A stretch of DNA of 64,000 nt from positions 1 through 64,000 of the forward strand of contig JAMDBQ010000010.1 of assembly GCA_023487445.1 (NCBI GenBank), written 5' to 3'. Below are positions 8,740 through 16,164 of this stretch, piece by piece. A program made the translations under genes and the position numbers. Numbering within the stretch: position 1 is the stretch's first letter; every line of letters starts with the position of its first letter. Source of the DNA: Candidatus Martarchaeota archaeon (lineage in GTDB: Archaea > Thermoproteota > Thermoprotei_A > Marsarchaeales > Marsarchaeaceae). The notes below the pieces were generated by a model, which did not search any database, was not told where the DNA came from, and was given only the letters and a program-made list of their open reading frames with translations.

Positions 8740-9132
8740 CTAGTAAACGTATGCGGTTGCTATTCCGCCTATGCCTGCTGCTCTAGCCTCTGAGTGCGAA
8801 GTGACGCCCCTAGAGGTTGAGAGAATAAGGACGCCTATGTCTTTCGAAGGCAAATACTTGGTTGAAAGTCTATCCACCACATCCGCCTTAACGCTTACGC
8901 GTGGAACTATCACACCACAGTCGTTTATTCTGCCCAGCATCTGTATTCTGAATTTTCCGAGCCTACCGTCGTCAAGGTATTCGAATTCGCCGATGTAGCC
9001 GTATTTTTGCATGACGTTCAGTACGTATCCAGCGAACTTGGATGACCCATCAATTACACATGTCTTCCGACCACGTTCCTCTGTTAACTTTAACGTGTTC
9101 ATTATTGTGGCAAGGATATTCTGGGTTGGCAT
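8740..9132 (-). CDS. rps8: 30S ribosomal protein S8 (uS8)
   Basis: 130 residues, archaeal S8. Segments are MNTLKLTEERGRKTCVI, SSKFAGYVLNVMQKYGYIGEFEYLDDGRLGK, and the C-terminal STSRGVTSHSEARAAGIGG carrying the conserved S8 motif. Binds the central domain of 16S rRNA. The start is nine bases after the S14 stop. Confidence 0.97.
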   Translation of the reverse strand: MPTQNILATIMNTLKLTEERGRKTCVIDGSSKFAGYVLNVMQKYGYIGEFEYLDDGRLGKFRIQMLGRINDCGVIVPRVSVKADVVDRLSTKYLPSKDIGVLILSTSRGVTSHSEARAAGIGGIATAYVY

Positions 9133-9141
9133 ACGGGCTCA

Positions 9142-9306
9142 CTAATCCAGCTTCTTGAAGCCGAGTTTTTCGGCGACCTCTCTGAAGCATTGCCTGCACA
9201 GGTTTAAGCCATGCGACCTGATGAGGTTGCCAACACCGCCGCATCGCTCGCACTTGTATGCCCCTTTGCCGAATTTTCTAGGCTTAGCAGGCCTTGATTT
9301 ACCCAA
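9142..9306 (-). CDS. rps14: 30S ribosomal protein S14 (uS14), zinc type
   Basis: 54 residues, short archaeal form. Starts at a TTG (9304-9306) directly abutting the L5 TGA, with GAGGTGATC just upstream as ribosome-binding sequence. The zinc ribbon has CERCGG and LCRQCF (CX2C...CX2C) around residues 19-42, and the core has [18 protein letters not shown]. Sits in the 30S head. A small gene easily missed because of its non-ATG start. Confidence 0.93.
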   Translation of the reverse strand: MGKSRPAKPRKFGKGAYKCERCGGVGNLIRSHGLNLCRQCFREVAEKLGFKKLD

Positions 9307-9837
9307 TCAGATCACCTCTGCGCCGAACTTTTCAACCATATAGCGCCTCGCTTCATCCGCTTTCACGAGATGGTTTTTACCTATCTTTGATGATTTAGAG
9401 CCGCGCTGGGATACTCTTAGGCCCCTCCTGGTAAATCTCACACACACGTCGAAACCGAATATCCCAAGTTCTGGGTCATATTTGACGCCTGGGAGATAGA
9501 TATGTTCCTTTATACCAAAACTTAGGTTGCCTCTGTCGTCAAAGCTGCTCGCCTTCACCTTATTGTTGACCGCAAGTAGGGCTGAACGAATGAATTCCTT
9601 TGCCTCGGATCCCCTAAGAGTTACCTTACAGCCGATTTCCTCACCCTTTCTTACATTCAAGTCTCTAATGCTTTTCTTGGCCTTTGTCTTAACAGGCTTC
9701 TTGTGAGTGATTCGTTCAAGAACTGCGACCGCCTTCTCCAGTCTATCCCCGGGCTCTCCAACTCCGATGTTTATCACTACTTTTTCCACAAGTATGTCAC
9801 GCATGGGGTTTTCTTGAGATACCTGTGCTTCAGACAA
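9307..9837 (-). CDS. rpl5: 50S ribosomal protein L5 (uL5)
   Basis: 176 residues, archaeal L5 (eukaryotic L11). Key pieces are NPMRDILVEKVVINIGVGEPGDRLEKA, THKKPVKTKAKKSIRDLNVRKGEEIGCKVTLRG, and FGIKEHIYLPGVKYDPELGIFGFDV. Binds 5S rRNA and contacts the P-site tRNA. One base separates its start from the S4e stop. Confidence 0.97.
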   Translation of the reverse strand: MSEAQVSQENPMRDILVEKVVINIGVGEPGDRLEKAVAVLERITHKKPVKTKAKKSIRDLNVRKGEEIGCKVTLRGSEAKEFIRSALLAVNNKVKASSFDDRGNLSFGIKEHIYLPGVKYDPELGIFGFDVCVRFTRRGLRVSQRGSKSSKIGKNHLVKADEARRYMVEKFGAEVI

Positions 9838-9838
9838 C

Positions 9839-10591
9839 TCAGGCTGCCTCCGGGAGCGAAATTATGGGCGCGTTGTCGCCGACCACATAGATATAATCAA
9901 TAATGGTCTCAAATGATTCCCCATTAGCCTTCTCTACGCGGACAAGCGTTTTACGCCTCTTGAATGACTCCACTGTTTCCTTAAGAGTTCCGTGTTCTCC
10001 GCTGTTTTTACCCTTAACAGCCAAAACGTAGGCTCCCTTCTGCATCCTGTAGTGCTCGAGTAGCTCTGTTCCCTGAACGTTAGTCTTGACAGTGTCCATC
10101 GTTGAATATTTCACGTTCTTAGCATCATACGGATTGCTAAGCGGCAGAAGTACGTTTACGCCACCTGTTAGATTGAGCTGGATTTTTAATCCGGGAACAC
10201 ACGTTTTGTTTTCAACCCTGAGCAGCCTAAAGTCTCTTTCGCCACGACTCACCTGATGGGCAATCAGCTTTCCCCTAAATGGTAAGATCCGTACGTAGGT
10301 GTCGGAGTCAGGAATCGAAATAAGGTCCATTACCCCTATCGGGAAATCTATAGTCCGCTGCACCCTACCATTTACCCTGATCCTGTTATCGTTGAGGACG
10401 ACCTTTGCCTCATGTGAACTGTCGACCACGTGCATAAGGTCTCGTAAAACTACGAGTAGTGGTAGACTGTCCGCCAATGCGTGGGGTCCTGCGGAGGGCT
10501 TGACCACCCACTTGTACTCCTTCTTGTACGTAGGCCAGTAACTTGGGGCCGCATACCTTTTAATCGCCCTGGAGCCGCCTTTACTCCCCAC
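9839..10591 (-). CDS. rps4e: 30S ribosomal protein S4e (eS4)
   Basis: 250 residues, archaeal/eukaryotic-specific. Starts MGSKGGSRAIKRYAAPSYWP. An S4-like RNA-binding domain covers about residues 40-105 (LVVLRDLMHVVDSSHEAKVVLNDNRIRVNG), followed by a central S4e domain and a KOW-like end. It overlaps the end of L24 by eleven bases. Confidence 0.97.
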   Translation of the reverse strand: MGSKGGSRAIKRYAAPSYWPTYKKEYKWVVKPSAGPHALADSLPLLVVLRDLMHVVDSSHEAKVVLNDNRIRVNGRVQRTIDFPIGVMDLISIPDSDTYVRILPFRGKLIAHQVSRGERDFRLLRVENKTCVPGLKIQLNLTGGVNVLLPLSNPYDAKNVKYSTMDTVKTNVQGTELLEHYRMQKGAYVLAVKGKNSGEHGTLKETVESFKRRKTLVRVEKANGESFETIIDYIYVVGDNAPIISLPEAA

Positions 10592-11189
10592 TTTGTTTTA
10601 CCTCCTCGCCGCTAAGCTGTGTGCTATCCTGGACGCCGCTCTGGGTTTCAGTGGTATCCACGCTCTTACCGGTTTGTTCACCACTTTCGCTGGAACCAGT
10701 GGAGGGTTCCGTTTTCCCCGCCGCCTCCTCTGAGGGTGGTTCGGCTGTGTTTTCTTGTTTCTGCTGGGCAAGACTTTCACTCTCAGCCTTCTGGGCTTCA
10801 AATTCGCTTTCAACCTCAGCCGTTGCAGCACCTTTGCGCTCTAAGATTGCCCTGCGCCTCTTATCGGAGAGGTCGAGCTTAGTAATTACCACATTCGACA
10901 CGTGTATACCAATCATCTTAGTTTTTCCTTTCTGAGCTTTACCAGTTATGCCTTCTATGAAAACGAGTCTACGTTTGACGTTAACTCGTGAAACTCTGCC
11001 AGAACGTGTTTTGAATCCACCGCACACAACCCTTACGTTATCTCCTGTCCTCACCGGCAAAGATCTTACTTTAAGCTTAGCTTTCAAATCCTTGGATAAA
11101 GGACATGCCATCGCCTTCACTAGCCTGTGCCATCCAGCCTGAGCCAAACGCTTCCGCTGCCGCGTCGCTTTTGTTGATATCTTATACAC
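10581..11189 (-). CDS. rpl24: 50S ribosomal protein L24 (uL24) with long acidic C-terminal tail
   Basis: 202 residues. The first about 120 are ordinary L24: basic N-terminus, MACPLSKDLKAKLKVRSLPVRTGDNVRVVCGG (KOW motif) and NVKRRLVFIEG. The remaining about 80 residues are a low-complexity Ser/Glu/Gln/Thr-rich acidic tail (for example EPPSEEAAGKTEPS). Archaeal L24 is usually about 120 residues, so the tail is an addition. Its reading frame is maintained to the S4e overlap, so it is probably translated. Confidence 0.94.
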   Translation of the reverse strand: MYKISTKATRQRKRLAQAGWHRLVKAMACPLSKDLKAKLKVRSLPVRTGDNVRVVCGGFKTRSGRVSRVNVKRRLVFIEGITGKAQKGKTKMIGIHVSNVVITKLDLSDKRRRAILERKGAATAEVESEFEAQKAESESLAQQKQENTAEPPSEEAAGKTEPSTGSSESGEQTGKSVDTTETQSGVQDSTQLSGEEVKQSGE

Positions 11190-11207
11190 TGGCCTGCACC
11201 AACCAAA

Positions 11208-11633
11208 TCACACCACGGTAGTCGCTAGGCTTCCGAGTTTAGGAAACCTGTCTACAGCCTCCTTAGCAACAGCCCCTCTTACCTCAGTGCCTTTCAGGTC
11301 TCCTTCAGGTGTAACGATAACCGCTGCATTGTCTTCGAACTGAACATGGCTCCCATCACTTCGCCTGTACGGCATCCTTTGCCTTACAACTACGGCCTTC
11401 ACAATCTGCTTACGCATCTGGGGATTGCCCCTTTTTACTGAGGCGACTATTATATCACCTACGCCGGCAGCTGGGATCCGGCGCGACTTGCCCTTAAACC
11501 CTGTAAGCATAACCATCTGCAAAATTTTGGCACCTGTATTGTCAGCGCAGTTCATTTTAGCCTCATTGGGGAGGCCAGCGCTGATGTTCGGCCGATACGT
11601 TATACTTGTGTTTCGACCGCCACGCTTAACCAT
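11208..11633 (-). CDS. rpl14: 50S ribosomal protein L14 (uL14)
   Basis: 141 residues, close to the archaeal norm. Segments NCADNTGAKILQMVMLTGFKG, PAAGVGDIIVASVKRGNPQMRKQIVKAVVVRQRMPYRR and the C-terminal ELRAEKWPKL-like region VDRFPKLGSLATTVV identify it. Interface protein near helix 44 contacts. Overlaps the S17 stop by eight bases. Confidence 0.97.
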   Translation of the reverse strand: MVKRGGRNTSITYRPNISAGLPNEAKMNCADNTGAKILQMVMLTGFKGKSRRIPAAGVGDIIVASVKRGNPQMRKQIVKAVVVRQRMPYRRSDGSHVQFEDNAAVIVTPEGDLKGTEVRGAVAKEAVDRFPKLGSLATTVV

Positions 11634-11967
11634 TTACCAAACCCCTCCTACCAAGCACTACAAACGATACGGATTTACTTATTGGCCGTGTCTCCCCTAT
11701 AACCACTTTATCTCCCTCAGATATCTCCACACACGGTGATAAATGGGCTCTTAACCTTGAGCGGCGCCTTTCATATCGCTGATACTTCCTGTTGTAGTAC
11801 GCATATTCACGCTGGACTACAACCGTGTTCGAAGCCCTTTTCTGGACGACCACGGCCTCAACAATCATTCCCCTGACCCTTAGCGTACCATGAAAGGGGC
11901 AGACCGTGTCTTGACACTCTTTCTCGGGCTGCTGAATGCCCTGCACACCCACAGATTTAATAACCAT
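11626..11967 (-). CDS. rps17: 30S ribosomal protein S17 (uS17)
   Basis: 113 residues from the ATG at 11965-11967, which overlaps the rnp1 stop as TAATG. The frame is open further upstream to 12030 but that part lies inside rnp1 and is not S17-like. Archaeal S17 features are CPFHGTLRVRGMIVEAVVVQKRASNTVVVQREY and the OB-fold end EGDKVVIGETRPISKSVSFVV. Confidence 0.95.
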   Translation of the reverse strand: MVIKSVGVQGIQQPEKECQDTVCPFHGTLRVRGMIVEAVVVQKRASNTVVVQREYAYYNRKYQRYERRRSRLRAHLSPCVEISEGDKVVIGETRPISKSVSFVVLGRRGLVNG

Positions 11968-12200
11968 TAGTCTCTCCTCTTGATCCTCTTCCACGGTTTG
12001 CCCAGAAGGCTTGAGCCATTGACCACACACTCTTTTAGGATTAGCGACACTTCCCGCTTAGGCAAGCTGATGATCTTCTTGCCTACATCAACCTTTATTG
12101 TATTCGCACTCTCCGATATTATAACGCAGCAGCCGTTGAACCTCTTTGAGACAACTTTAGCTTGCATGCCAACTAACGAAACAATCCTCGAGGGAGTCAT
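11967..12200 (-). CDS. rnp1: RNase P protein component 1 (Rpp29/Pop4)
   Basis: 77 residues. Small Sm-like barrel protein of archaeal RNase P, which removes tRNA 5' leaders. Typical segments are GMQAKVVS and KVDVGKKIISLPKREVSLIL. It sits between L29 and S17, the standard archaeal location, overlapping both neighbours. A second RNase P protein (Rpp21) is encoded at 41164-41454. Confidence 0.93.
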   Translation of the reverse strand: MTPSRIVSLVGMQAKVVSKRFNGCCVIISESANTIKVDVGKKIISLPKREVSLILKECVVNGSSLLGKPWKRIKRRD

Positions 12201-12403
12201 TTATTGCCCGCTCTGCCCTTCTCTGCTAGAAGGGTTTCGATCCGAGCAACTTCAACGCGCATCTGCCTGATTGCTTGAGTGTTTTTTGATCCACCCTTCG
12301 TAATAATGCTTGCTCTTTCTTTAAAGAGGTTAAGCCTAACCTCGGACAAGGTCTTTCTAAGTTCGTCTACACTCATTTTTCTGAGTTCTGATGCCTTCGT
12401 CAA
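12197..12403 (-). CDS. rpl29: 50S ribosomal protein L29 (uL29)
   Basis: 68 residues, two helices. LRKMSVDELRKTLSEVRLNLFKERA and RQMRVEVARIETLL are the L29 signature. Lies at the polypeptide exit tunnel. ATGA-type overlaps with S3 upstream and rnp1 downstream. Confidence 0.96.
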   Translation of the reverse strand: MTKASELRKMSVDELRKTLSEVRLNLFKERASIITKGGSKNTQAIRQMRVEVARIETLLAEKGRAGNK

Positions 12404-13149
12404 GAAGAGCCACCTTGGTTTAAGGTAATTTTTTCGCCGGATTCTTCGGCGGTTTCCTCCGATTCATTAGGACCAGATTGTTCAACTGGGGTTGGCTCAG
12501 GTGGCTGTGCCTGAGGCGCCTCTTTTCTCTTTGGCAGAGAATCTAAGAGGGCTTGGTCTACCTGTCGAAGAGCAATCTGGGGAGTGTACGAGCCTGGAGC
12601 AGATACAAACACTTTTACCCCTATTATGCCGGGCTTCAGCAACACAGATGTAACCGCCTTGTCCACTCTTTTAGCTGGCTCTCCTGACTGGTGAATCACC
12701 CCTCTTCGCAACTTCATAAACCTAGATCGCTCAGTAGTAAGCTTGCCACGGATAGAAATCTCAACTCCTTCGGCCCCTGACTTGAGAACCGAGTCCAGTG
12801 AGGAGAAAACTATACGTTTGTGCCGAAGACCTCTCTCAAGGTAGAGTCGTATCCTGTACGCCATGACCTTTGCATTAAGCTCAGGCACATCAACCGGCTT
12901 AACCTCAACCTGGGGGTTTTCCAACCCGAACTCCTGTTCAAGGAGTAGCGACAGATCCTTAATTGAGCTACCCTTTTTACCTATTATTATGCCAGGCTTT
13001 TCTGCATAAATTACGACTTGGTGGCCAAGGGGCACCTTACTGATTGTTACGCCTGCATAACCTGCCTTCCTATAAAGCTCCTCTATTCTCTCATCTATCA
13101 TGACGTTGCGTTTACTTTCAGCCACGAACTGCCGCTGCACTGTTACCAA
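12400..13149 (-). CDS. rps3: 30S ribosomal protein S3 (uS3)
   Basis: 249 residues. The type-2 KH domain is visible (KPGIIIGKKGSSIKDLSLLLE with GXXG as GKKG at about residues 57-60), followed by the S3 C-domain (RHKRIVFSSLDSVLKSGAEGVEISIRGKL, SRFMKLRRGVIHQSGEP). The last about 35 residues are acidic and Pro/Gln-rich (PEPTPVEQSG...). Forms the mRNA entry channel. One base after L22. Confidence 0.96.
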   Translation of the reverse strand: MVTVQRQFVAESKRNVMIDERIEELYRKAGYAGVTISKVPLGHQVVIYAEKPGIIIGKKGSSIKDLSLLLEQEFGLENPQVEVKPVDVPELNAKVMAYRIRLYLERGLRHKRIVFSSLDSVLKSGAEGVEISIRGKLTTERSRFMKLRRGVIHQSGEPAKRVDKAVTSVLLKPGIIGVKVFVSAPGSYTPQIALRQVDQALLDSLPKRKEAPQAQPPEPTPVEQSGPNESEETAEESGEKITLNQGGSS

Positions 13150-13150
13150 T

Positions 13151-13504
13151 CTAGTCCTTTACCTCCTTCAGACAAATCTCGACGTGAGTTAATATTTTGC
13201 GTTTGATGCTCATTTGACCCATCGCCCTCGGAAACTGTCTAGGGATAGGCCTCGCCTTTTGAGCCGCTGCATGAACAATTATCAAGGAGTCGGTACTCAG
13301 ATTTTTCTGCGAGGCGTTGTTCTCAGCATTAACGAGGGTCCTTAATATGGACCTTGCCACCCTAACGGGATAACGACCCGCGGCACCTCCTGTGCCGCCC
13401 AGTGATGCTCTGTGAGCCACCTTTCCCCGGTATCTAGTGTACTGAACTGGCGTCCTTTGATCTATCACTTCTTCAAGAAATTTTTTAGCTTGCTCGACCT
13501 TCAT
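13151..13504 (-). CDS. rpl22: 50S ribosomal protein L22 (uL22), main part
   Basis: 117 residues starting MKVEQAKKFLEEVIDQRTPV, corresponding to archaeal L22 from about residue 40 onward; the beta-hairpin that lines the exit tunnel and the C-terminal AQKARPIPRQFPRAMGQ are present. The upstream N-terminal part is encoded in the same frame at 13511-13624 but is cut off by a TAA. The ATG here is normally an internal Met in the family (CRxxRGM), and the G-run directly against it is too close to be a good ribosome-binding site. Confidence 0.88.
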   Translation of the reverse strand: MKVEQAKKFLEEVIDQRTPVQYTRYRGKVAHRASLGGTGGAAGRYPVRVARSILRTLVNAENNASQKNLSTDSLIIVHAAAQKARPIPRQFPRAMGQMSIKRKILTHVEICLKEVKD

Positions 13505-13510
13505 CCCCCC

Positions 13511-13624
13511 TTATAGCCTGCAAACATTCACTGCCTTCTTAAAAGAGACGGCCTGGTCTCTTCCACTAGCTATTGCCATTGTAACCGGATCGTAGTCAGC
13601 TATAGAGTAGCCATAATTTGGCAT
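13511..13624 (-). pseudogene. N-terminal fragment of L22 (uL22) ending at an in-frame TAA
   Basis: 37 codons plus TAA. It reads MPNYGYSIADYDPVTMAIASG, then RDQAVSFKKAVNVCRL, matching the start of archaeal L22 (YS, DP, A.ASGRD, VCR). The family continues with about A-I-R-G-M; here the same frame gives L-stop-G-G-M. The expected Ala-Ile-Arg-Gly is encoded one frame back (GCT ATA AGG GGG), so the sequence looks like loss of one G before CTA and gain of one in the following six-G run. This could be sequence error, mutation, recoding or a true gene split. Confidence 0.8.
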
Positions 13625-13684
13625 TCAAAACACCCTTTCCCCGTGATGGCCCAACGCAAAATACTCAACGTTCACAATCAGCAC

Positions 13685-14089
13685 CTACTTTAGCGGTACA
13701 TACATGCTTGATCGAGTTGCGCGTAACCCCGGCTCACCGTGAACCACTTTCTTGTTTGTGACTGCGTATTCCCCGAGGAAGTGACCGAGCATTTCAGGTT
13801 TTACCTCGATTGGAACATATTCCTTGCCGCTGTGAATATTGATTGTGAGACCAATCATTTCCGGCAGTATAACAAGATCTCTACAGTGGGTTTTAAGCTT
13901 CACAGAGCTTGCGCCAACCTTCTTCGCCTTGCGAATCTTTTCAATTAGGGGTGTCTGCTCTGGCTTTATTCCACGCCTTAGCGAACGCCTAGCCCTAGCT
14001 GGAAGTATTTTGATTAGCTCATCCATGCTCATGGCTTCAATTTCCTCTAGTCTCTTTCCCCTGTAAGTAAACTTTAGAGCTTCAGACAT
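13685..14089 (-). CDS. rps19: 30S ribosomal protein S19 (uS19)
   Basis: 134 residues, archaeal type. RRSLRRGIKPEQTPLIEKIRKAK and THCRDLVILPEMIGLTINIHSGKEYVPIEVKPEMLGHFLGEYA are diagnostic. Located in the 30S head near S13. About 60 bases before the L22 start. Confidence 0.97.
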   Translation of the reverse strand: MSEALKFTYRGKRLEEIEAMSMDELIKILPARARRSLRRGIKPEQTPLIEKIRKAKKVGASSVKLKTHCRDLVILPEMIGLTINIHSGKEYVPIEVKPEMLGHFLGEYAVTNKKVVHGEPGLRATRSSMYVPLK

Positions 14090-14161
14090 AGGTCAACGTA
14101 CCTCCAGCCCGCACAAAAGTGTTTCCAATTGGCCCGCGTCTTAGGTAGGAGTGTTGAGGAC

Positions 14162-14875
14162 TTATGTTCTACCAGCCCTCCTGGCAGCTATGTGACCAAC
14201 CTTTCTCCCGGGCGGAGCGTTTCTACTTATCGAGGTTGATCTACTCACAGACGGATGGTTACCCCCTCCGTGTGGATGACTGACTGTGTTCATCGCTATC
14301 CCACGGACGGCTGGATACTTCCAAGGTTTGGGCTTGGATAAATGATACTTTGAACCAGCTTTGAGAAAGGGTTTCTCGGTTCTACCTCCAGCCGCAGCCA
14401 CCCCAATGGTAGCTCTACATTCTCCACTTACCGTCTTTGTCTTGCCAGATGGCAGTGTCAAAATAGCTCCTCCTTCAGTATGTGATATGACCGTACAGTA
14501 TGCACCCGATGTCCGCGCCATATTGCCGCCGTCCCCAGGCCTAAGCTCCACATTGAATACCTTTGATCCGTCGGGGATATTGGAAAGCGGCAGTATGCAT
14601 CCGTTGCCAGGCGTGGCGTCGTTCCCTACCTGTATTCTCTGCCCGACATGGATCCCGTCAGCGGCTACAGTGTAAAAGACGCGCTCACCTGAATCTAGCT
14701 TAGCAAGAGGAACGCCTCTGCCGGGATCATGGATTATACTAGACACTGTGTACTGACTAGTCGCGTGGGACGCCGGGGGGTAACACGCGGACGCCACTCT
14801 CTTCCAAGTCGGACTAATAAATGTAGATGTGCCTCGACCCTTCCTTTGACCCAGAATTGGTTTGCCCATTTTCAA
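14162..14875 (-). CDS. rpl2: 50S ribosomal protein L2 (uL2)
   Basis: 237 residues, archaeal length. Begins MGKPILGQRKGRGTSTFISPTWKR after two extra residues. The peptidyl-transferase-proximal loop appears as VRGIAMNTVSHPHGGGNHPS with the conserved His of HPHGGG. Primary 23S rRNA binder. Confidence 0.97.
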   Translation of the reverse strand: MKMGKPILGQRKGRGTSTFISPTWKRVASACYPPASHATSQYTVSSIIHDPGRGVPLAKLDSGERVFYTVAADGIHVGQRIQVGNDATPGNGCILPLSNIPDGSKVFNVELRPGDGGNMARTSGAYCTVISHTEGGAILTLPSGKTKTVSGECRATIGVAAAGGRTEKPFLKAGSKYHLSKPKPWKYPAVRGIAMNTVSHPHGGGNHPSVSRSTSISRNAPPGRKVGHIAARRAGRT

Positions 14876-14886
14876 CTACTCCGTAA

Positions 14887-15342
14887 CTACAGGATGCCCA
14901 GCCTCGTTGCTATTTCCTGGGCTTTATACTCTGGATGCAGTCTTACAAACGCCTTCTTTGTATTCAGGGGTGAATTCAGCGTTCTTACTTTCTTGACCTT
15001 CACCCCGTAAAGCTGTTCGGTTGCGCGCTTCACGGCCCGCTTGTTTGCGTTTGCGTTAACAATGAAAGTTAGAGTGTTGAGGCGTTCTATCATCCCAATT
15101 GTTTTTTCTGTTGCCAAAGGTTTAATCAAGATTTTTGAAGCCTCTATTTCTGATTCGATTCTGTGTTTATCCAGCTTCTGCTTCTGAGATCTGCGTCTAG
15201 TAGACCTCTGCTGGGAGGCTGCTTTTCTGGCGTTTCCAGGTGTACGTTTTGTTGAAGTCGTTCGAGGTGATTTCTTTTTCGTTTCTCCTTCGGAGCCCTT
15301 CTTGGATGTTCCCCTCCGCTTCCTAGGTTTATCCTCACTCAA
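14887..15342 (-). CDS. rpl23: 50S ribosomal protein L23 (uL23) with long basic N-terminal extension
   Basis: 151 residues; archaeal L23 is usually about 80-90. The L23 core starts near residue 68 (SKILIKPLATEKTIGMIERLNTLTFIVNANANKRAVKRATEQLYGVKVKKVRTL). The first about 65 residues are Lys/Arg/Ser/Thr-rich and low complexity, recalling the basic N-terminal extension of eukaryotic uL23. L23 sits at the exit tunnel and is the docking site for SRP and NAC. Overlaps L4 by four bases. Confidence 0.93.
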   Translation of the reverse strand: MSEDKPRKRRGTSKKGSEGETKKKSPRTTSTKRTPGNARKAASQQRSTRRRSQKQKLDKHRIESEIEASKILIKPLATEKTIGMIERLNTLTFIVNANANKRAVKRATEQLYGVKVKKVRTLNSPLNTKKAFVRLHPEYKAQEIATRLGIL

Positions 15343-16130
15343 TCGCTTTCACCAGCCAAAGCTTCAACCGAGGGCTTACTCCAAACTGTTAGACGGCCAG
15401 GTACTCCTCCTGGAGCAAGGTTGAGCACACTTAAATTGAATACTTCAACCACGTCGACACCCATTATGTTTCTAAACGCAAGGTTCGCTGGGCAGCGCTT
15501 TGATACCACAATCAGCGGCCCGACTCCGTGTCTATTCTTTCTGCCACGTTTCTTACCCGCACCCGCCCTTGTCTTAAGAGAAGATTTGACTCTGAGCACG
15601 TCCGGAGCCAATCCTGTATTTGTTAAAAATGCCCGAGCATCACTGGTCTTGGAGATGCTCTCAAGGTCCTCCGACACAATCAGGGGCAGAGAGGCGATCT
15701 TCTCAGAGTCAAAATGGTGGCCCCTTGAAGACACAAGGGACATGTTTCCGGTGGCAGCGATTGCGCTTGCAAGAGCAAGCCGCCTCTCCTTCTGGTTAAG
15801 TCTTTCATGTATGACTGTACTAACTCTTTGAGTGTGGGGCTTATACCCTCCACGTGCCATTGGAGCGAAGCCAGCCCTTCCACCCGAATGGCGCGGAAGC
15901 CTAGCCATCTCCCTTCCAGTACCAAAGCTTTCAACCGAAACTTTCTTGCCAGCCAGAGGATCCCTACCTTTAGGCTGGATGCTACTCGTGTACAAAGCGA
16001 TAAACGCTTTCCTTATCAAATCGGTTCTGACGGTCGAGTGGAACACCTCCGGCAGAGCAATTTCACCCACCTGTTCCCCCTCTAGGGAATATATGGGCGA
16101 CTTCAGGCTAGGAGTTCGCGTTGTCGACAT
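15339..16130 (-). CDS. rpl4: 50S ribosomal protein L4 (uL4, eukaryotic L1/L4 type)
   Basis: 263 residues. Recognisable by YSLEGEQVGEIALPEVFHSTVRTDLIRKAF, the tunnel loop around GTGREMARLPRHSGGRAGFAP, and the C-terminal NLAPGGVPGRLTVWSK. Extends into the exit tunnel. 34 bases after the L3 stop. Confidence 0.97.
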   Translation of the reverse strand: MSTTRTPSLKSPIYSLEGEQVGEIALPEVFHSTVRTDLIRKAFIALYTSSIQPKGRDPLAGKKVSVESFGTGREMARLPRHSGGRAGFAPMARGGYKPHTQRVSTVIHERLNQKERRLALASAIAATGNMSLVSSRGHHFDSEKIASLPLIVSEDLESISKTSDARAFLTNTGLAPDVLRVKSSLKTRAGAGKKRGRKNRHGVGPLIVVSKRCPANLAFRNIMGVDVVEVFNLSVLNLAPGGVPGRLTVWSKPSVEALAGESD

Positions 16131-16164
16131 CCATGATCACTGAACCATTTACTCGTCCTAGTGC

